Source of the DNA: Trogon surrucura
Taxonomy: Eukaryota > Chordata > Aves > Trogoniformes > Trogonidae
Direction of reading: 5' to 3'
Length of the DNA: 64,000 nucleotides
Assembly: GCA_020746105.1 (NCBI GenBank)
Contig: CM036617.1
Span: forward strand, 202,761,971-202,825,970
Both the position numbers and the translations under genes were made by a program. This document shows positions 11,916-23,716 of this stretch, piece by piece; position 1 is the stretch's first letter, and every line of letters begins with the position of its first letter. The notes below the pieces were generated by a model, which saw only the letters and a list, made by a program, of their open reading frames with translations, did not search any database and was not told the origin of the DNA.

Positions 11916-13014
11916 CCTAGGTCTGAAACAAAACAGAAGAATGAAACAGGATGATTGACTGCAATAGTAAAGCCAGTGCAGATCTGCTAAGTCTTTTACT
12001 TTGATTATTAGACTTTCCAGACATAGAAGTAAAGGTGTGGTTTCATTATACACTATGCTAGCAAAGCTATATAGTTCACTCTTAGTCTGTTCTATTCTTC
12101 CTCTTCTTTCTTGCAACATATGCAGTTGCTTATTCATTTGTTTCAAAACTAATTATGGTGTAATCAAAGAAGAAAGTGGAACAGCTCACTGATCTGACAG
12201 AAAATGAACTCATTAAAGAAAAGGGAAAAAAAGACTTTCTGTCAGATCAATGAGCTCAACCTATTTACACACACAACTGCTAGCTGCAAGAGATAGACAT
12301 GAATTTCCAGCCAGGCCTAGAAGAACGTCCTTTTCAGAGGCAATGTATAGCTGTACTGAATCAGGTGCAAACTTACAATATGTCCTGAGACAGATAAATA
12401 CAAGCGTAATGACAGGGAGATGTACCATGCTACAGAAACTTAGTGATCAAAAGTTATCTTGCAGTTTTTACATAAGCAAAGCAATGACTGCTTTCTACAG
12501 AGACTTTGTACATACAGGACTCAAAGGATACCATTTAATCAGATCTGTAGGCTTCCCATATCAGATCTGGCCATTATAAGAACCATAGGCTTCAGCAGAA
12601 AGTTACTATATTTGAAATAATTATCACACAACTTTAAACATTTTTTTCCCATCTTCCCAGGAACCAGCCAGGTAATTGTGGACTACCATAGATTTCTCTG
12701 TATCATCATTCACTACGTGAAATTAACTTAACTTTACAAATGCTACATACCAGATGTTAAGTGGTCTTTTTAACTTTATTGATCTCCTTTCCTCTTCTCT
12801 TTAACTGACATGGCTTCCTACACATTTAGAACTGAAAGTTTTGGAGACAAGTAATATATTATATTTCTGAGTACAATAACAGCTAACATAACAGCTGCTG
12901 ACCACTTGGATTATTTCTATATTAATCTGCAATGATTTTCTATACTAATAGGAAAAGTAACAGCTGATACGAAGGCTCAAGAAGGTAATTTGTAATTTTT
13001 AAGAGGATTCACAA
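11916..13014. other. Non-coding stretch with one long inverted repeat
   Basis: Apart from the inverted repeat at 12,183-12,256 I see no recognisable element. A 109-codon open frame starts inside the right arm (12,250) but matches no family I know. Confidence 0.5.
12183..12256. repeat. Inverted repeat, 21-bp arms, 32-base spacer
   Basis: The left arm at 12,183-12,203 (centre CTGATCTGACAGAAA) is the reverse complement of the right arm at 12,236-12,256 (TTTCTGTCAGATCAATGAGC plus T) with one mismatch. The spacer at 12,204-12,235 is purine-rich. It could fold as a hairpin in RNA or be the ends of a small palindromic element; no target duplication was identified. Confidence 0.85.
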
Positions 13015-13150
13015 GAATCACAGAATCACAGAATTGCCTAGTTTGGAAAAGACCTTTAAGATCATCTAGTCCAATCATTAACCTAACACTGACAAGTCCT
13101 CAGCTAAACCATATCCCTAAGCACTGTGTCTACATGACTCTTAAGTCATT
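13015..13150 (-). mobile_element. CR1 3' end fragment, older copy
   Basis: On the minus strand this is a CR1 3' UTR. The top strand starts with AATCACAGAATCACAGAATT, the complement of a diverged octamer tail (ATTCTGTG), followed by the usual GGAAAAGACCTTTAAGATCA and a match to the very end of ORF2. Only about 135 bp remain. Substitutions in the octamers suggest an older insertion. Confidence 0.8.
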
Positions 13151-13263
13151 CAGCACCTATGAAACATGTTTCAAATAAAGATTAATGATAAAGAGAAGTA
13201 CTGGCCTTCAGTCCTCTTCATTTAACAAGTTAACACTGCTTCATCTTCTTTTTTGATTTACAG

Positions 13264-13323
13264 TGGATAAAACAGGATACAACGTTTACAACTTAAGCTG
13301 GAAAATCTTTCTTCAGAGACAGG
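13264..13323 (+). other. Possible 60-bp exon (weak)
   Basis: A pyrimidine-rich tract ending TTTACAG directly precedes the block, and AGG/GTAAGC, a near-consensus donor, directly follows it. One of three frames is open, reading DKTGYNVYNLSWKIFLQRQ; the other two contain TAA. I do not recognise the peptide, and no partner exon is visible nearby. It could be a chance pairing of splice signals or an exon of a long non-coding RNA. Confidence 0.2.
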
Positions 13324-13949
13324 GTAAGCATACTCAACTCCTGGCTAAAGAACTCTGAATTTATTGTCTTATCAGAGGTTGAGATTGTCAGCTACTGTTG
13401 TGATGGCTCAACCTGTACTGCACTGACCATGGCACCTGGGATGAAAGGATTAGTGGATCACCTCTTTCCACTATGTGGATCAATAGAAAAAACACTCTCA
13501 CAGATGCCTCTGAAGTTCCCTCAGATTACGATTGAGTTCGAGCTAAGAAAAACCCCAGTCTCTTTTCTCTCAGTAAGCCTAATTTCCAGGTTTGATGGTT
13601 GCTACAGTTTTGCTGTTCACGAACACCATACAACACTCCAGAGAATTTGTTCAGTTGACATGACCAAGGTATCTGTGTAAACACACCAGATGAATACAGG
13701 CAACAGAAAGCAAGGGAATGTGACTGATCAAGCATGAAAATAAATATTTCTGCCACTAATTCAAAAAGTCATCATGTTACTTTTCAATCCAAATGAGGCA
13801 TTTCTGTTGGAAAGAACTCTGTCATGACCAAGCAATACAGCTAAGAATATATCTCATAGCCTTCAAAGATTGTTACTACTCAAGGAATTAATACTGTTAA
13901 TTAGTAATACAGGTGACTATTTTAATGCTTCTTCTGATTTGCTTAGCAA

Positions 13950-14004
13950 GAAGAACTTGACAATATCTACGATACTGAAGAACTTAACAATATCATAAGA
14001 TACT
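13950..14004 (+). repeat. Diverged tandem duplication, 27/28-bp units
   Basis: GAAGAACTTGACAATATC... at 13,950-13,976 is followed immediately by GAAGAACTTAACAATATC... at 13,977-14,004, both ending GATACT, with a few changes and a one-base indel. Confidence 0.8.
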
Positions 14005-17000
14005 GGGAGGGATGCTTTTAAATCCATGTAATCATGTTACTATTCATACTTGTTACCATTTGGGTGGTAGTATATGTACAGAAGGATGTATTGTTATATC
14101 ACCCAAAGGTAGTAGTTTTTGCCTCTTTATTGAAATATCTTACTTGTACCTTCCAACAAAAATACAAACTGTTTTCAAAAGAAACTTCAAAATATAATTT
14201 TTCTATAAAAGTTAACTTACTAACTTGAATTACTATGTAGCTAGTTTTCCTGCATTCAAGATCAAGTATATCTTTGTTTGTGACACAAAACATTGTTCTT
14301 TGGCAGAGACATTGTTTTCAGTTCAAGAGCCGCTGCAGGCTGTATAAATTTAGAAACCAGTCTATGGTGCAAGATAGGATAAACTTCTGGAATAGCACAT
14401 ACCTTACACTAATGTAACACATAGAGACACCAAAGAAAATACCTAAAGGGCATTTGTGTTTACAGTGCTAGTTTAAGCAATCAAAGCTTGTTGATCCACC
14501 ATGACTAAAAAATTTGGAGGATTTTTTCATTCACTGTCAGATGTCTTGTTTTTAAATACCATGACAATGCTGAAATCTCCATTCTTTCAGAAGCTGGCAG
14601 TTCTGAGCATGCTACACACTGTAATACCAAAGTGACTGAAGCAAAGCCAAACATCATATTTGTCATCATATTACTGCATTTCCATTTTCTCCCTTGGCCC
14701 ATCATAGGAACAATTTGTCCTTTTCGGAAAACGCTTCCTTTCCAAATCACCTCTCAAACAGAACAAGCTGCCAAGAAGACTGAAAGGCACATACAACATG
14801 GTCCTGATAGGTTGTAATGAGCACTGTGGGTGTTAGCAATTACAATGGGTGCCTTTGGTGTTCCAACTCAATGCTACTTTTCAAGATGACATTTGTTCAC
14901 GTGGCTACTTGCAGTCTACGCTGTACATCATAAATAAGGATTTTCAGTAAGGTATTCTAAGCATCTTGACCAAGAAAGTGCAATATTGTTTTAATAGTAG
15001 GCCTCTGGTATCATGAATTTCTGCATCATTTCACTATTATTTTTTTCCTGCATTACACTTTGATGGCATTTTCAGGCTGAGGTGCTATACTGATTTCTTT
15101 GGTTTACATATATCTACCATACACAGCATGCAACCTCCCAATAGGGGCACTCAGGTTTCTTTATGGCAATTTTAGAAGGACGTATATAGGATTTCATGTA
15201 TATATCTCGATTTAGCATTTTAAATGTTAGCAAAGTAGTGTTTTTACCCCAGTGACAAGTATTTTCAGTACCCCAGCATCCTTCTAGTTTAAGGGAGACA
15301 TTCTGTGAAGCTACGTGCACACAGTGTGTGCTGTAACCATGTTAGTCATTACAGAAGTGCTGTACAAAGGACAGCTGCCATGGAGTCTTTTACAGATCTC
15401 CTCTAGCTGTTCTGGTCCCTGGCCAGAGATCTCCTTCTAACTTTTTCACTGCAGGATTAACTTTTGAAATTTTATTCTCTCTCATCATTATTTCAGTGCA
15501 TGTGAGGTAAGCAAAAAGGAAGACTTGTCAAAATGTCTGTGATGTAAGTGCCTGCACTCACACTCTCACAGTTTCTTCTCTCCCTTAAAAGTGAGAGACA
15601 CTGTTCAAAACAAAATTCTAAACAGTATTTTATTTGCATAATAAATCTATCTCTACCAAATTATAATATTGAGATTATTCACTATCAAATTTCTCATATC
15701 TGCTAATAATTAAACAAAGTGTTTTCCACGGGATCCACTTTACTTTTTCTTGATCTCATGACATAATGTAACACAAAAATGTTTATGCAACAGTTTTTAA
15801 TACAAAGTTTCATCATTACTGATACAAGCATCTTAACAATCTGCATTCTCTGTAACAAGCTTATACTTTCTCTTTTCTTGGCTTGCTTACACACTTCATT
15901 CCATTTTGTTCTTTCTGACTTGGTCTGACTATTTGTCTAATAGGAATGTGCAGGCTATCTAGTACATAACCCATTTATTACTAGTTTTAGCCCCCAACTT
16001 CCAAAAAGTCTCAGCAAACTTAATACAGTTGCAGTATTAATTGTAAAAGAAGTTTTCTCGTGATTTTTTTTTTTTTTAAACAGTCTGTGATGTTTTGAAG
16101 TTTTGTACAATGGAATATCTCTGAAGAAAACATTGACCATTTTGACTGGAATATAATTTCTCTGAAAAGGTCATATGGACTTAAAGTAACAGCAAAATCC
16201 TCACAGCTGCACCCAGAAGGTATAAAGACAATGCGAAAACAACATTGTGGAAAAAATAAACTGGAAGTAAACACGTAAAATAATGCAAATTTTAATAACA
16301 CCAGCTTTCTGTAATACAAACTGTGAGGTGCTATTAGCAAAATGAGCAAAGATGAAAAAAAACAGTCATCTCACAAACAGAGAAAAAAAAGAGGAGATGA
16401 TGTAAACAGAGCACTAAGAAAAGAACACAGCCTCTTTTGGAAGCTCAGGTCACGATTTGTCTAGGTATATTGTTACAAAATACTGGACAACGCTGTGGCT
16501 GTGCCCAGTCATGTGGAAATTTGATTACTGCAATGACCATTTATGATTTTTGCCTTGCTAGCTTGACAGTGTCAGCTGTTAAGTGTTCAGGTCCCCACAT
16601 ACAGCACTGAGATTCTGACCACACAGCTTTGTTGCTGTTACTCTTACACTGCTCAGTGGCAACCTCCCGAGCTTTGGCTCTGCAGCTTTTTGTGCTGTAA
16701 CATTTAAGGTTGACATTTCTTGTAAAGCACCTGATGCACTGCTCCAGCACCTGAGCTTCCTCCATGAGCAGTCTTTCATGGTGTGTTTCCCTGTATCTGC
16801 TCTTGCTGTTTTATCAATTGCTTCTCATGATGCCCTTCTGACAGCTGCTAGGATTCCTGGAATACCAGTCAGTGACAGCTGAAATACCACGAGACCTTAT
16901 GCCCAACTCAAAGGATAGCAAGTGAAATTGGAAAAAAAAGCTTTATACTCCTCTGAATGCAAGAACTGTAATTTCACTCCTTCCTTAAAAGGTCCTCACA

Positions 17001-19786
17001 GACTTGGAAAAACCTGTAAGCCCTTTATTTCCCCTATGTATTTGTGTAATATCAGAACACATGCTGGCATGTAAGAATAATTTTCAGCTTTTACAAAGGT
17101 GAATTTATTAATTTGTAAATTCTACAGATATGCATAGGAATAAAGATTCTTGGCATGCATTGTCTGTAGCTGTTTTTCATATAGAGCTCTCCTGGATTCT
17201 GATGTATAAATACGTGCCATCCTGCAAGTTGCACAGCCCGATTAGACTGAACAACTTCAGTACAGACTTTGAGCTCTGGGTCAGAGAGCTTGCTTTAAGT
17301 ACCATCTGTATCTCAGCTATCTCTAGACACAGCATAGGACATTTTTCCTTCTTTCTCCAAGGATTGAATGACCTTCCGTCTGACAGTCATTCAAGTGATT
17401 CCCTTAACGTTTTAAAGTTAAATGCAAAACATTTTTCAGAGTTATTTCCCACTTGATACTATACACATGGCTACATCTGTTATTCTTTCCTCATATTGCC
17501 CCCTGGTACTTGAAAGACAGATGATAAATCTGGGCTAGACTGTATCTGGCTTTGCATGGGCTTGCAGTGAAACAGATAAAAGGGTACAAGGAGCTCTTCC
17601 TGCTTCCTTGAGCATCCAGGCAAGGGGCGGACACAAGAGCCCTCATTTAGTAGAGCTCTGAATGTGCACAATGGGTATATTTAATATTTATAGAAGCAGT
17701 GAGTGTCAAAAAAGGAACTAAGGCTGTGATCTTCTGATTGGGTCAGTAGACAAGTTAAGTGACATTTTATTATGAACTTCACTCAGAAATACAACCCAGA
17801 AGAGACCAAAAATACTAGCAAATGTAGTTTGGATTTCTGGACTAGATTTACCTCACACTTCAAAACCAAACCAAAACCGGAAAGTCCAACTGAAACACTT
17901 CCCCGCTGCCTCACAAAAAGGACATCTTGACAATAAAACTAAATATTCTATTTCAGTTGGCTCTGTCTTGATTTTTTTAACTGAATCAGCAAATTAAAAA
18001 AACCCAACTGTTTGTTACACAGTATAGGCAACAAGAAAGGCCAAGGAACACAAATTGTACCCTTTGAACATGACTGTAAGCATCCATCAGACCCCTAAAT
18101 ACATAAATTTCAACCCTTTCATACACCAGTTGTACCACTCACATCATACATTAAAATCGGTTATACTGTCTTAGCTTACCTTTATTAAGAGGATATTCTA
18201 AAGCCTACTTCCATTGACAATCAGAAACTTTTTAATTTTAAGATCACAGTTGTCCATAGCTGCTATTATCATACAGTTGCTCTTGTACCAGTAGTTTCTG
18301 TAAAACAGTTAATTTTCTCTGGTGTTTACTGCCCATGTCTAATGTACAGTCATACAACCTCACAATCTTCAGTTCTCTAAACTGAGCTACAAAGCCCATT
18401 TTTTTTCAAAAAAGAAAAAAAAAAAGAGCTTATTTTCAAAAAGGTTTCCTTCTGATTCTTATGGTAACCCTTTTCTTCACATGTTCCAGTTTGAAACAAC
18501 CTTGAATGGTCACTACAACTAACCATAGCATTCCAAGTGAAGTTTCATATGTGTCATATAATGGCATTAGTGCTTCTTTTTAACTTCAGGATGTTGCTCT
18601 CCTGGTGTCTCCAAGGGTAATGAACATTTATCTTTTCACAGCACTCACATATTTTTTTTGAAGGCTTAATGCAGAAGTGACAGAGTTAATAGAAAAGCAT
18701 GTGAACACAGTATAATCCTGAGGAGCTGTAGACAACTGTTATAATAAGACTATTAACTTTGGGTAAAATTAGAACGCAAATAAAAGAAAAGTGTTGCTGT
18801 TAAGGCTTTGGGTCAAATAAGATACACTAAAATAACATTTGTTTTAGCCTTGGGAAAAGAAAAGTACCAAATTGGGAAATAAGAGTTATTATTACATCTA
18901 GAAATAGATAAATACAAATTACATTAGTTAAACCAAATAACTAGGGATGAAAACAGTCCCACATTGTGGCTATGAGGTTATAACTGAAGGCAGGAGCTAG
19001 GCAGTTTTAAGTTTTTTGCTTATTGTCTCCCAATATACTATTGGATTGATTAGACACCAGTGTTTCCAATAAGGATGTAGTGTCCACTATCCAATTTAAC
19101 TTCACTTGTAAAAAAGAACAATTTGAATACATAACGTTTTCTATTTGGGACACTGAAACATAGAGCCGTACTACCATTACTGTTGAGCATTACAAGCACT
19201 GAAAGCAAAAACAAATTAATTTGAGGGCAATAGTTGTACTACGTTTAATGTCCTTAGCAATTTTTTTTCCTTCTTTAATTTTGTATTTGCATGATCAATA
19301 AACAAATTGTCAGTTCTAATGGCCCATAAAAGTCTCACTTCAGTTTGACTTCTGGAACTTCTCATTTTATTCTACAAGATGTAAGGTTTTACACCCCTTG
19401 CAGTTTCCCTGTTTAATGCTAATCTCTCATTTGTACTGGTTATTTATCCCAGTTTGAGCTTTTTTTGCAGTATCTTCTAGCTCTTTGCTTGGTAAATGTT
19501 AAAGAACATTTTTGGACATGCAAGACAAAGGACTTCCAAGCCTCTTTCACATTCAAGAGAAATGTTAACCTGAGCTCTGTTGTCTATATGAGTAATTAAT
19601 TACTTTTGTCTACCTTATCTTACCTATCTGAAACTGATGCCCTTCATTACAGGCCTCCGAGCAGTATCAGTGAGGGTCTATCCACATTACTCCCTCACAA
19701 CCAAGTGCAGTTTCATTTCTGTTATGCTTTGATTCTGTAGGTTTCCACATTGCAAAGCAAAAATATCTGTCTCATTGTTTTTATCT

Positions 19787-19850
19787 GTTTGGGGTTTTTT
19801 TTGTGGGTTTTGGTTTTGGTTGGTTTTTGTTTGGTTGGTTGGTTTTTTTC
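19787..19850 (+). repeat. G/T-rich low-complexity tract
   Basis: Runs of TTTGG/TTGG words such as GGTTTTGGTTGGTTTTTG. No coding or structured RNA signal was seen. Confidence 0.8.
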
Positions 19851-20735
19851 CTTAGACAATGATAACCCATATTCTGGAATAAACCATGGGGGAAAAAAAA
19901 AAGTAAGCAGGAGTTTTAAATAATACAGACTACGGACATAATCAACTAACATATGCTTTATCAGCTTTTTACTAGTCATACTGTAACAAAGTAATTTCAA
20001 AGCTATTTCCAATTCCTTCACATGCAAGATGAAGCAAGGTACTGAATAAAAGGCAGGTATCTGTGAGATGCAGAAGGAGTGGCAGTAATACATTTGTCTT
20101 ATTTTCATATTAGGCTTACATAAAGGAGGTCCTCTAGAATTAATTTAACAAACGTTACATTCTTTTGCATTGCTCTGTAATCTGAAAGGAAAATTTTGTG
20201 TGATGCCGTTTCTCTGAGGGCTTTGGGTTTTCAGCTATGTAATTTTTCTTCTGAAACCATTCTCAAAACATTCAGTCATTCTCAGAGAAGATCCCATTAT
20301 TGTTCCATGGACTCTGTGGCTTTAAAGACCATACATTTCATCAGTATGACTGCACACCAGTACTTTCAGGGCAACACCATAAGGTTATACTTCAAACTTT
20401 GCAGGGGACCCCAGCAGAACACTATTAATGTTAAGAAGTATTCAAAACAGATTAAGATCTCCAAACAAAGACCACCTTTTGCACAGAGAATGCTACCCCT
20501 TTCATCATCATGGATGCCTCTACCCTGATTGAAAAAAAAGCCTTTAAGCACATGCTTAGTTCTCTGTCAGGCGTGTGCCAGTCTGAAAGCAGGATAGTGA
20601 ATCACATTTCCCAAAATTAATTGGAGATGACCGTTCTCTGGGGGCATTGCTTCACTATTACTCCACTTCTTTTCACCCCTCTTGTGGGGTCCTGATTTAC
20701 ACTTGTGTAATTCCAGTGTAGCCATCAGCCTCTGT

Positions 20736-20825
20736 ATCATAGAATCATAGAATCATAGAATGTTAGGGATTGGAAGGGACCTCGAAAGATCATCAAGTCC
20801 AATCCCCCTGCCAGAGCAGGAATGC
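20736..20825 (-). promoter_or_regulatory. CR1 3' UTR and octamer tail (RT recognition end)
   Basis: Read on the minus strand, the stretch after the ORF2 stop ends GAGGTCCCTTCCAATCCC, then three consecutive ATTCTATG-type units. CR1 reverse transcriptase is thought to recognise this conserved 3' end to start cDNA synthesis. The same tail class ends every CR1 copy in the window and the SINE at 44,420. Confidence 0.85.
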
Positions 20826-23711
20826 CTAGACTATGCCACACAGGAACGTGTCCAGGCAGGTCTTGAATGTCTCCAGAGAAGGAGACTCCACAGCCTCTCT
20901 GGGCAGCCTGTTCCAGTGTTTCGTCACACTCACCGAGAAGAAGTTTCTTCTCGAGTTTAAGCGGAACCTCTTATGTTCCAGTTTCAGCCCATTACCCCTT
21001 GTCCTATCAGTGGCCGTCACCGAGAAGAGCCTGGCTCCATCCTCGTGACACTCACCCTTGATATATTTGTAAACATTAATGAGGTCACCCCTCAGTCTCA
21101 ACTTCTCCAAACTAAAGAGCCCCAGCTCCCTCAGCCTTTTCTCATAAGGGAGATGCTCCACTCCCTTAATCATCCTAGTTGCCCTGTGCTGGACTCTCTC
21201 CAGCAGTTCCCTGTCCTTCTTGAACTGAGGGGCCCAGAACTGGACACAGTATTCCAGATGGGGTCTCACCAGGGCAGAGTAGAGGGGAAGGAGAACCTCT
21301 CTCGACCTACTAACCACCCCCCTTCTAATACACCCCAGGATGCCATTGGCCTTCCTGGCCACAAGGGCACAGTGCTGGCTCATGGTCATCCTGCTGTCCA
21401 CCAAGACTCCCAGGTCCCTTTCCCCTACACTGCTCTCTAATAAGTCATTCCCCAACTTATACTGGAACCTGGGGTTGTTCCTACCCAGATGCAAGACCCT
21501 ACATTTACCCTTGTTATATTTCATTAAATTTTTCCCCGCCCAACACTCCAGCCTGTCCAGGTCTCGCTGGATGGCAGCACAGCCTTCTGGTGTGTCAGCC
21601 ACCCCTCCCAGCTTGGTGTCATCAGCAAACTTGCTGATAGTACTCTCTAGTCCCTCATCCAAGTCATCGATGAATATATTGAATAATACTGGTCCCAGTA
21701 CCAAACCTTGAGGGACTCCACTGGATACAGGCCTCCAACCAGACTCCGCCCCATTGACCACAATTCTTTGGCTTCTTCCCCTTAGCCAGTTCACAGTCCA
21801 CCTCACTACCCGAGAGTCTAGACCACACTTCCTCAGTTTAGCAGCAAGGATGCTGTGGAAGACTGTGTCAAATGCTTTACTGAAGTCAAGGTAGACCACA
21901 TCCACCGCTCGGCCATCATCTATCCACCTTGTTATATCCTCATAAAAGGCTATGAGGTTAGTCAAGCACGACTTCCCCTTGGTGAAGCCATGTTGACTGT
22001 CTCTAATGACCCTCTTATCCCTGATATGCCTTGAGATGGCACCAAGGATAAGTCGTTCCATCACTTTCCCAGGGATGGAGGTGAGGCTGACCGGTCTATA
22101 GTTACCCGGGTCCTCCTTCTTGCCCTTTTTGAAGACTGGAGTGACATTTGCTTCCCTCCAGTCCTCAGGCACCTCTCCCGTCTCCCAAGACTTGGCAAAG
22201 ATGATGGAGAGTGGTCTAGCAATGACATCAGCCAGCTCCCTCAGCACCCGTGGATGCATCCCGTCTGGACCCATGGATTTATGGATATCCAGATTGCTTA
22301 ATTGGTCCCTAACCCAGTCCTCATCGACTAAAGCAAACTCCTCCACTGCCCTGACTTCCTGTGGGGCCTCAGGGGAACGGGGCTCCTCAGGACAGCCTCC
22401 AGCAGAGTAGACACAGATAAAGAAGGCATTCAGTAACTCTGCCTTCTCTGTATCTTCTGTCACCAAGGCACCCACCTCATTCATCAGTGGGCCTACATTG
22501 CCTCTGGTGTTAGTTTTATCTGCCACGTATTTGAAAAAGCTCTTCCTGTTGTCCTTGACCCCTCTCGACAGGTTCAATTCTAGGGAGGCTTTTGCTTTCC
22601 TAGTTGCCTCCCTACATCCTAGGACAACAGCCTTATACTCTTCCCAAGTGGCCAGCCCTGCCTTCCAAGAGCTGTAAATTCTCCTCTTGCCCTTGAGCTT
22701 ACCCAGCAGATCCCTGTTTAGCCACGCAGGTCTCCTGGCTCCCTTCCTTGACTTCCTACGTGTCGGGATGCTCTGATCTTGAGCACGGTAGAAGCAGTCC
22801 CTGAACGCTAACCAACTGTCTTGGGTCCCTTTACCTTCAAACAGCCTTGCCCATGGGATTGTCTCTAATAACTGTTTGAAAAATCCAAAGTTTGCCTTGG
22901 CAAAGTCCAGGGTTGCAATTCTGCTTGCTATTTTGTTTCTGCTACATGAGATCCTGAACTCCACCATTTCATGGTCACTGCAGCCAAGGCAGCCCTCAAC
23001 CTTTACTGCTTCAGCCAGATCCTCCTTGTTAGTGAGGATGAGGTCCAGCAGTGCTCCTCTCCTAGTCGGCGCCTCCACCATTTGCATCAGAAAATTATCA
23101 TCGATGCACTGGAGGAACCTCCTGGACTGTGGCTGGCTGGCTGAGTTGTCCTTCCAGCAAATATCAGGGAAGTTAAAATCCCCCACGACAACCAGGGCCT
23201 GTGATTGTGAGACCGCTCTCAGCTGCCTGTAGAAGGCCTCATCAACTTCCTCACCCTGATCTGGTGGCCTGTAATAGACACCCACAACAGTATCTCTCCT
23301 GCCAGCCTGCCCCTTAATTCTAACCCATACACTCTCAACTTGCTCCTCCTCCATGCCTGGATGGTATTCAAGACATTGTAGTTGCTCTTTCACGTAAAGA
23401 GCGACTCCACCACCTCGCCTGGCTGGCCTGTCTTTCCTGAAAAGGACATAGCCACCCATGACCACATTCCAGTCATGTGAGCTGTCCCACCATGTCTCTG
23501 TAATTGCCACCAGATCATAATCTCCTGCCCGAACCCAGGTTTCTAGCTCCTCCTGCTTATTCCCCATGCTGCGTGCATTGGTGTATAAGCATTTCAGGGA
23601 GCAAGCTGAGCACACTGATCTCACCCTAGGGGGATGGGAGGCCACCCAGTCCTCATAATTTCTAGGACACTGCCCCGCTGCAATCCCAGCTATAACCCCA
23701 TCCGCCTTCAT
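20826..23711 (-). CDS. CR1 ORF2: AP-type endonuclease / reverse transcriptase
   Basis: A 961-residue polyprotein that nicks target DNA and primes reverse transcription of the element's RNA. The endonuclease (about residues 40-255) shows the exonuclease-III/APE-like residues: N45 (TNARS), E72 (ITETWW), Y147 (YYRPP), D178 and N180 (GDFN), D223 (LLDLILTN) and D246-H247 (SDH). The RT (about 470-780) has [21 protein letters not shown]609 in [18 protein letters not shown], then FADD at 695-698 with both catalytic aspartates. The C-terminal part matches CR1 ORF2 ends ([17 protein letters not shown]). There is no RNase H domain, as usual for CR1. The ATG lies 2 bases after the ORF1 stop in another frame, suggesting reinitiation or coupled translation. 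Odd points are F618, S620 and L670, where the older copy at 7,055 keeps S, N and S. Length and both ends agree with a full-length protein. Confidence 0.95.
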   Translation of the reverse strand: MKADGVIAGIAAGQCPRNYEDWVASHPPRVRSVCSACSLKCLYTNARSMGNKQEELETWVRAGDYDLVAITETWWDSSHDWNVVMGGYVLFRKDRPARRGGGVALYVKEQLQCLEYHPGMEEEQVESVWVRIKGQAGRRDTVVGVYYRPPDQGEEVDEAFYRQLRAVSQSQALVVVGDFNFPDICWKDNSASQPQSRRFLQCIDDNFLMQMVEAPTRRGALLDLILTNKEDLAEAVKVEGCLGCSDHEMVEFRISCSRNKIASRIATLDFAKANFGFFKQLLETIPWARLFEGKGTQDSWLAFRDCFYRAQDQSIPTRRKSRKGARRPAWLNRDLLGKLKGKRRIYSSWKAGLATWEEYKAVVLGCREATRKAKASLELNLSRGVKDNRKSFFKYVADKTNTRGNVGPLMNEVGALVTEDTEKAELLNAFFICVYSAGGCPEEPRSPEAPQEVRAVEEFALVDEDWVRDQLSNLDIHKSMGPDGMHPRVLRELADVIARPLSIIFAKSWETGEVPEDWREANVTPVFKKGKKEDPGNYRPVSLTSIPGKVMERLILGAISRHIRDKRVIRDSQHGFTKGKSCLTNLIAFYEDITRWIDDGRAVDVVYLDFSKAFDTVFHSILAAKLRKCGLDSRVVRWTVNWLRGRSQRIVVNGAESGWRPVSSGVPQGLVLGPVLFNIFIDDLDEGLESTISKFADDTKLGGVADTPEGCAAIQRDLDRLECWAGKNLMKYNKGKCRVLHLGRNNPRFQYKLGNDLLESSVGERDLGVLVDSRMTMSQHCALVARKANGILGCIRRGVVSRSREVLLPLYSALVRPHLEYCVQFWAPQFKKDRELLERVQHRATRMIKGVEHLPYEKRLRELGLFSLEKLRLRGDLINVYKYIKGECHEDGARLFSVTATDRTRGNGLKLEHKRFRLNSRRNFFSVSVTKHWNRLPREAVESPSLETFKTCLDTFLCGIV

Positions 23712-23716
23712 ATCTA
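23709..23716 (-). promoter_or_regulatory. ORF1 stop / ORF2 start junction (TAG-AT-ATG)
   Basis: On the minus strand ORF1 ends AAC-TAG, two bases follow, then the ORF2 ATG; ORF2 is in a different frame. Such a tight stop-start junction is the layout used for termination-reinitiation in some other non-LTR retrotransposons. That it works this way here is inference. Confidence 0.6.

Larger units (their letters stand above)
13151..20735. other. Long non-coding stretch, 7.6 kb
   Basis: No gene recognised. It includes a possible lone exon (13,264-13,323), a small tandem duplication (13,950-14,004) and a G/T-rich tract (19,787-19,850). A moderately GC-richer part near 16,530-16,880 has a 74-codon Cys-rich minus-strand frame with no recognisable domain. 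Confidence 0.5.

Noticed and set aside
12250-12579. 109-codon plus-strand ORF starting in the inverted repeat
   Set aside because: No recognisable domain, no splice or promoter context, and this length is not exceptional over 64 kb in six frames.
16541-16779. Cys-rich minus-strand ORF of about 74 codons
   Set aside because: Cysteine spacing matches no domain I know. There is no signal peptide, and an overlapping second frame of similar length suggests chance.
20736-20761. CRISPR-like or satellite array from repeated octamers
   Set aside because: The ATTCTATG units are the normal 3' end of CR1 and occur at each CR1 terminus without spacers.
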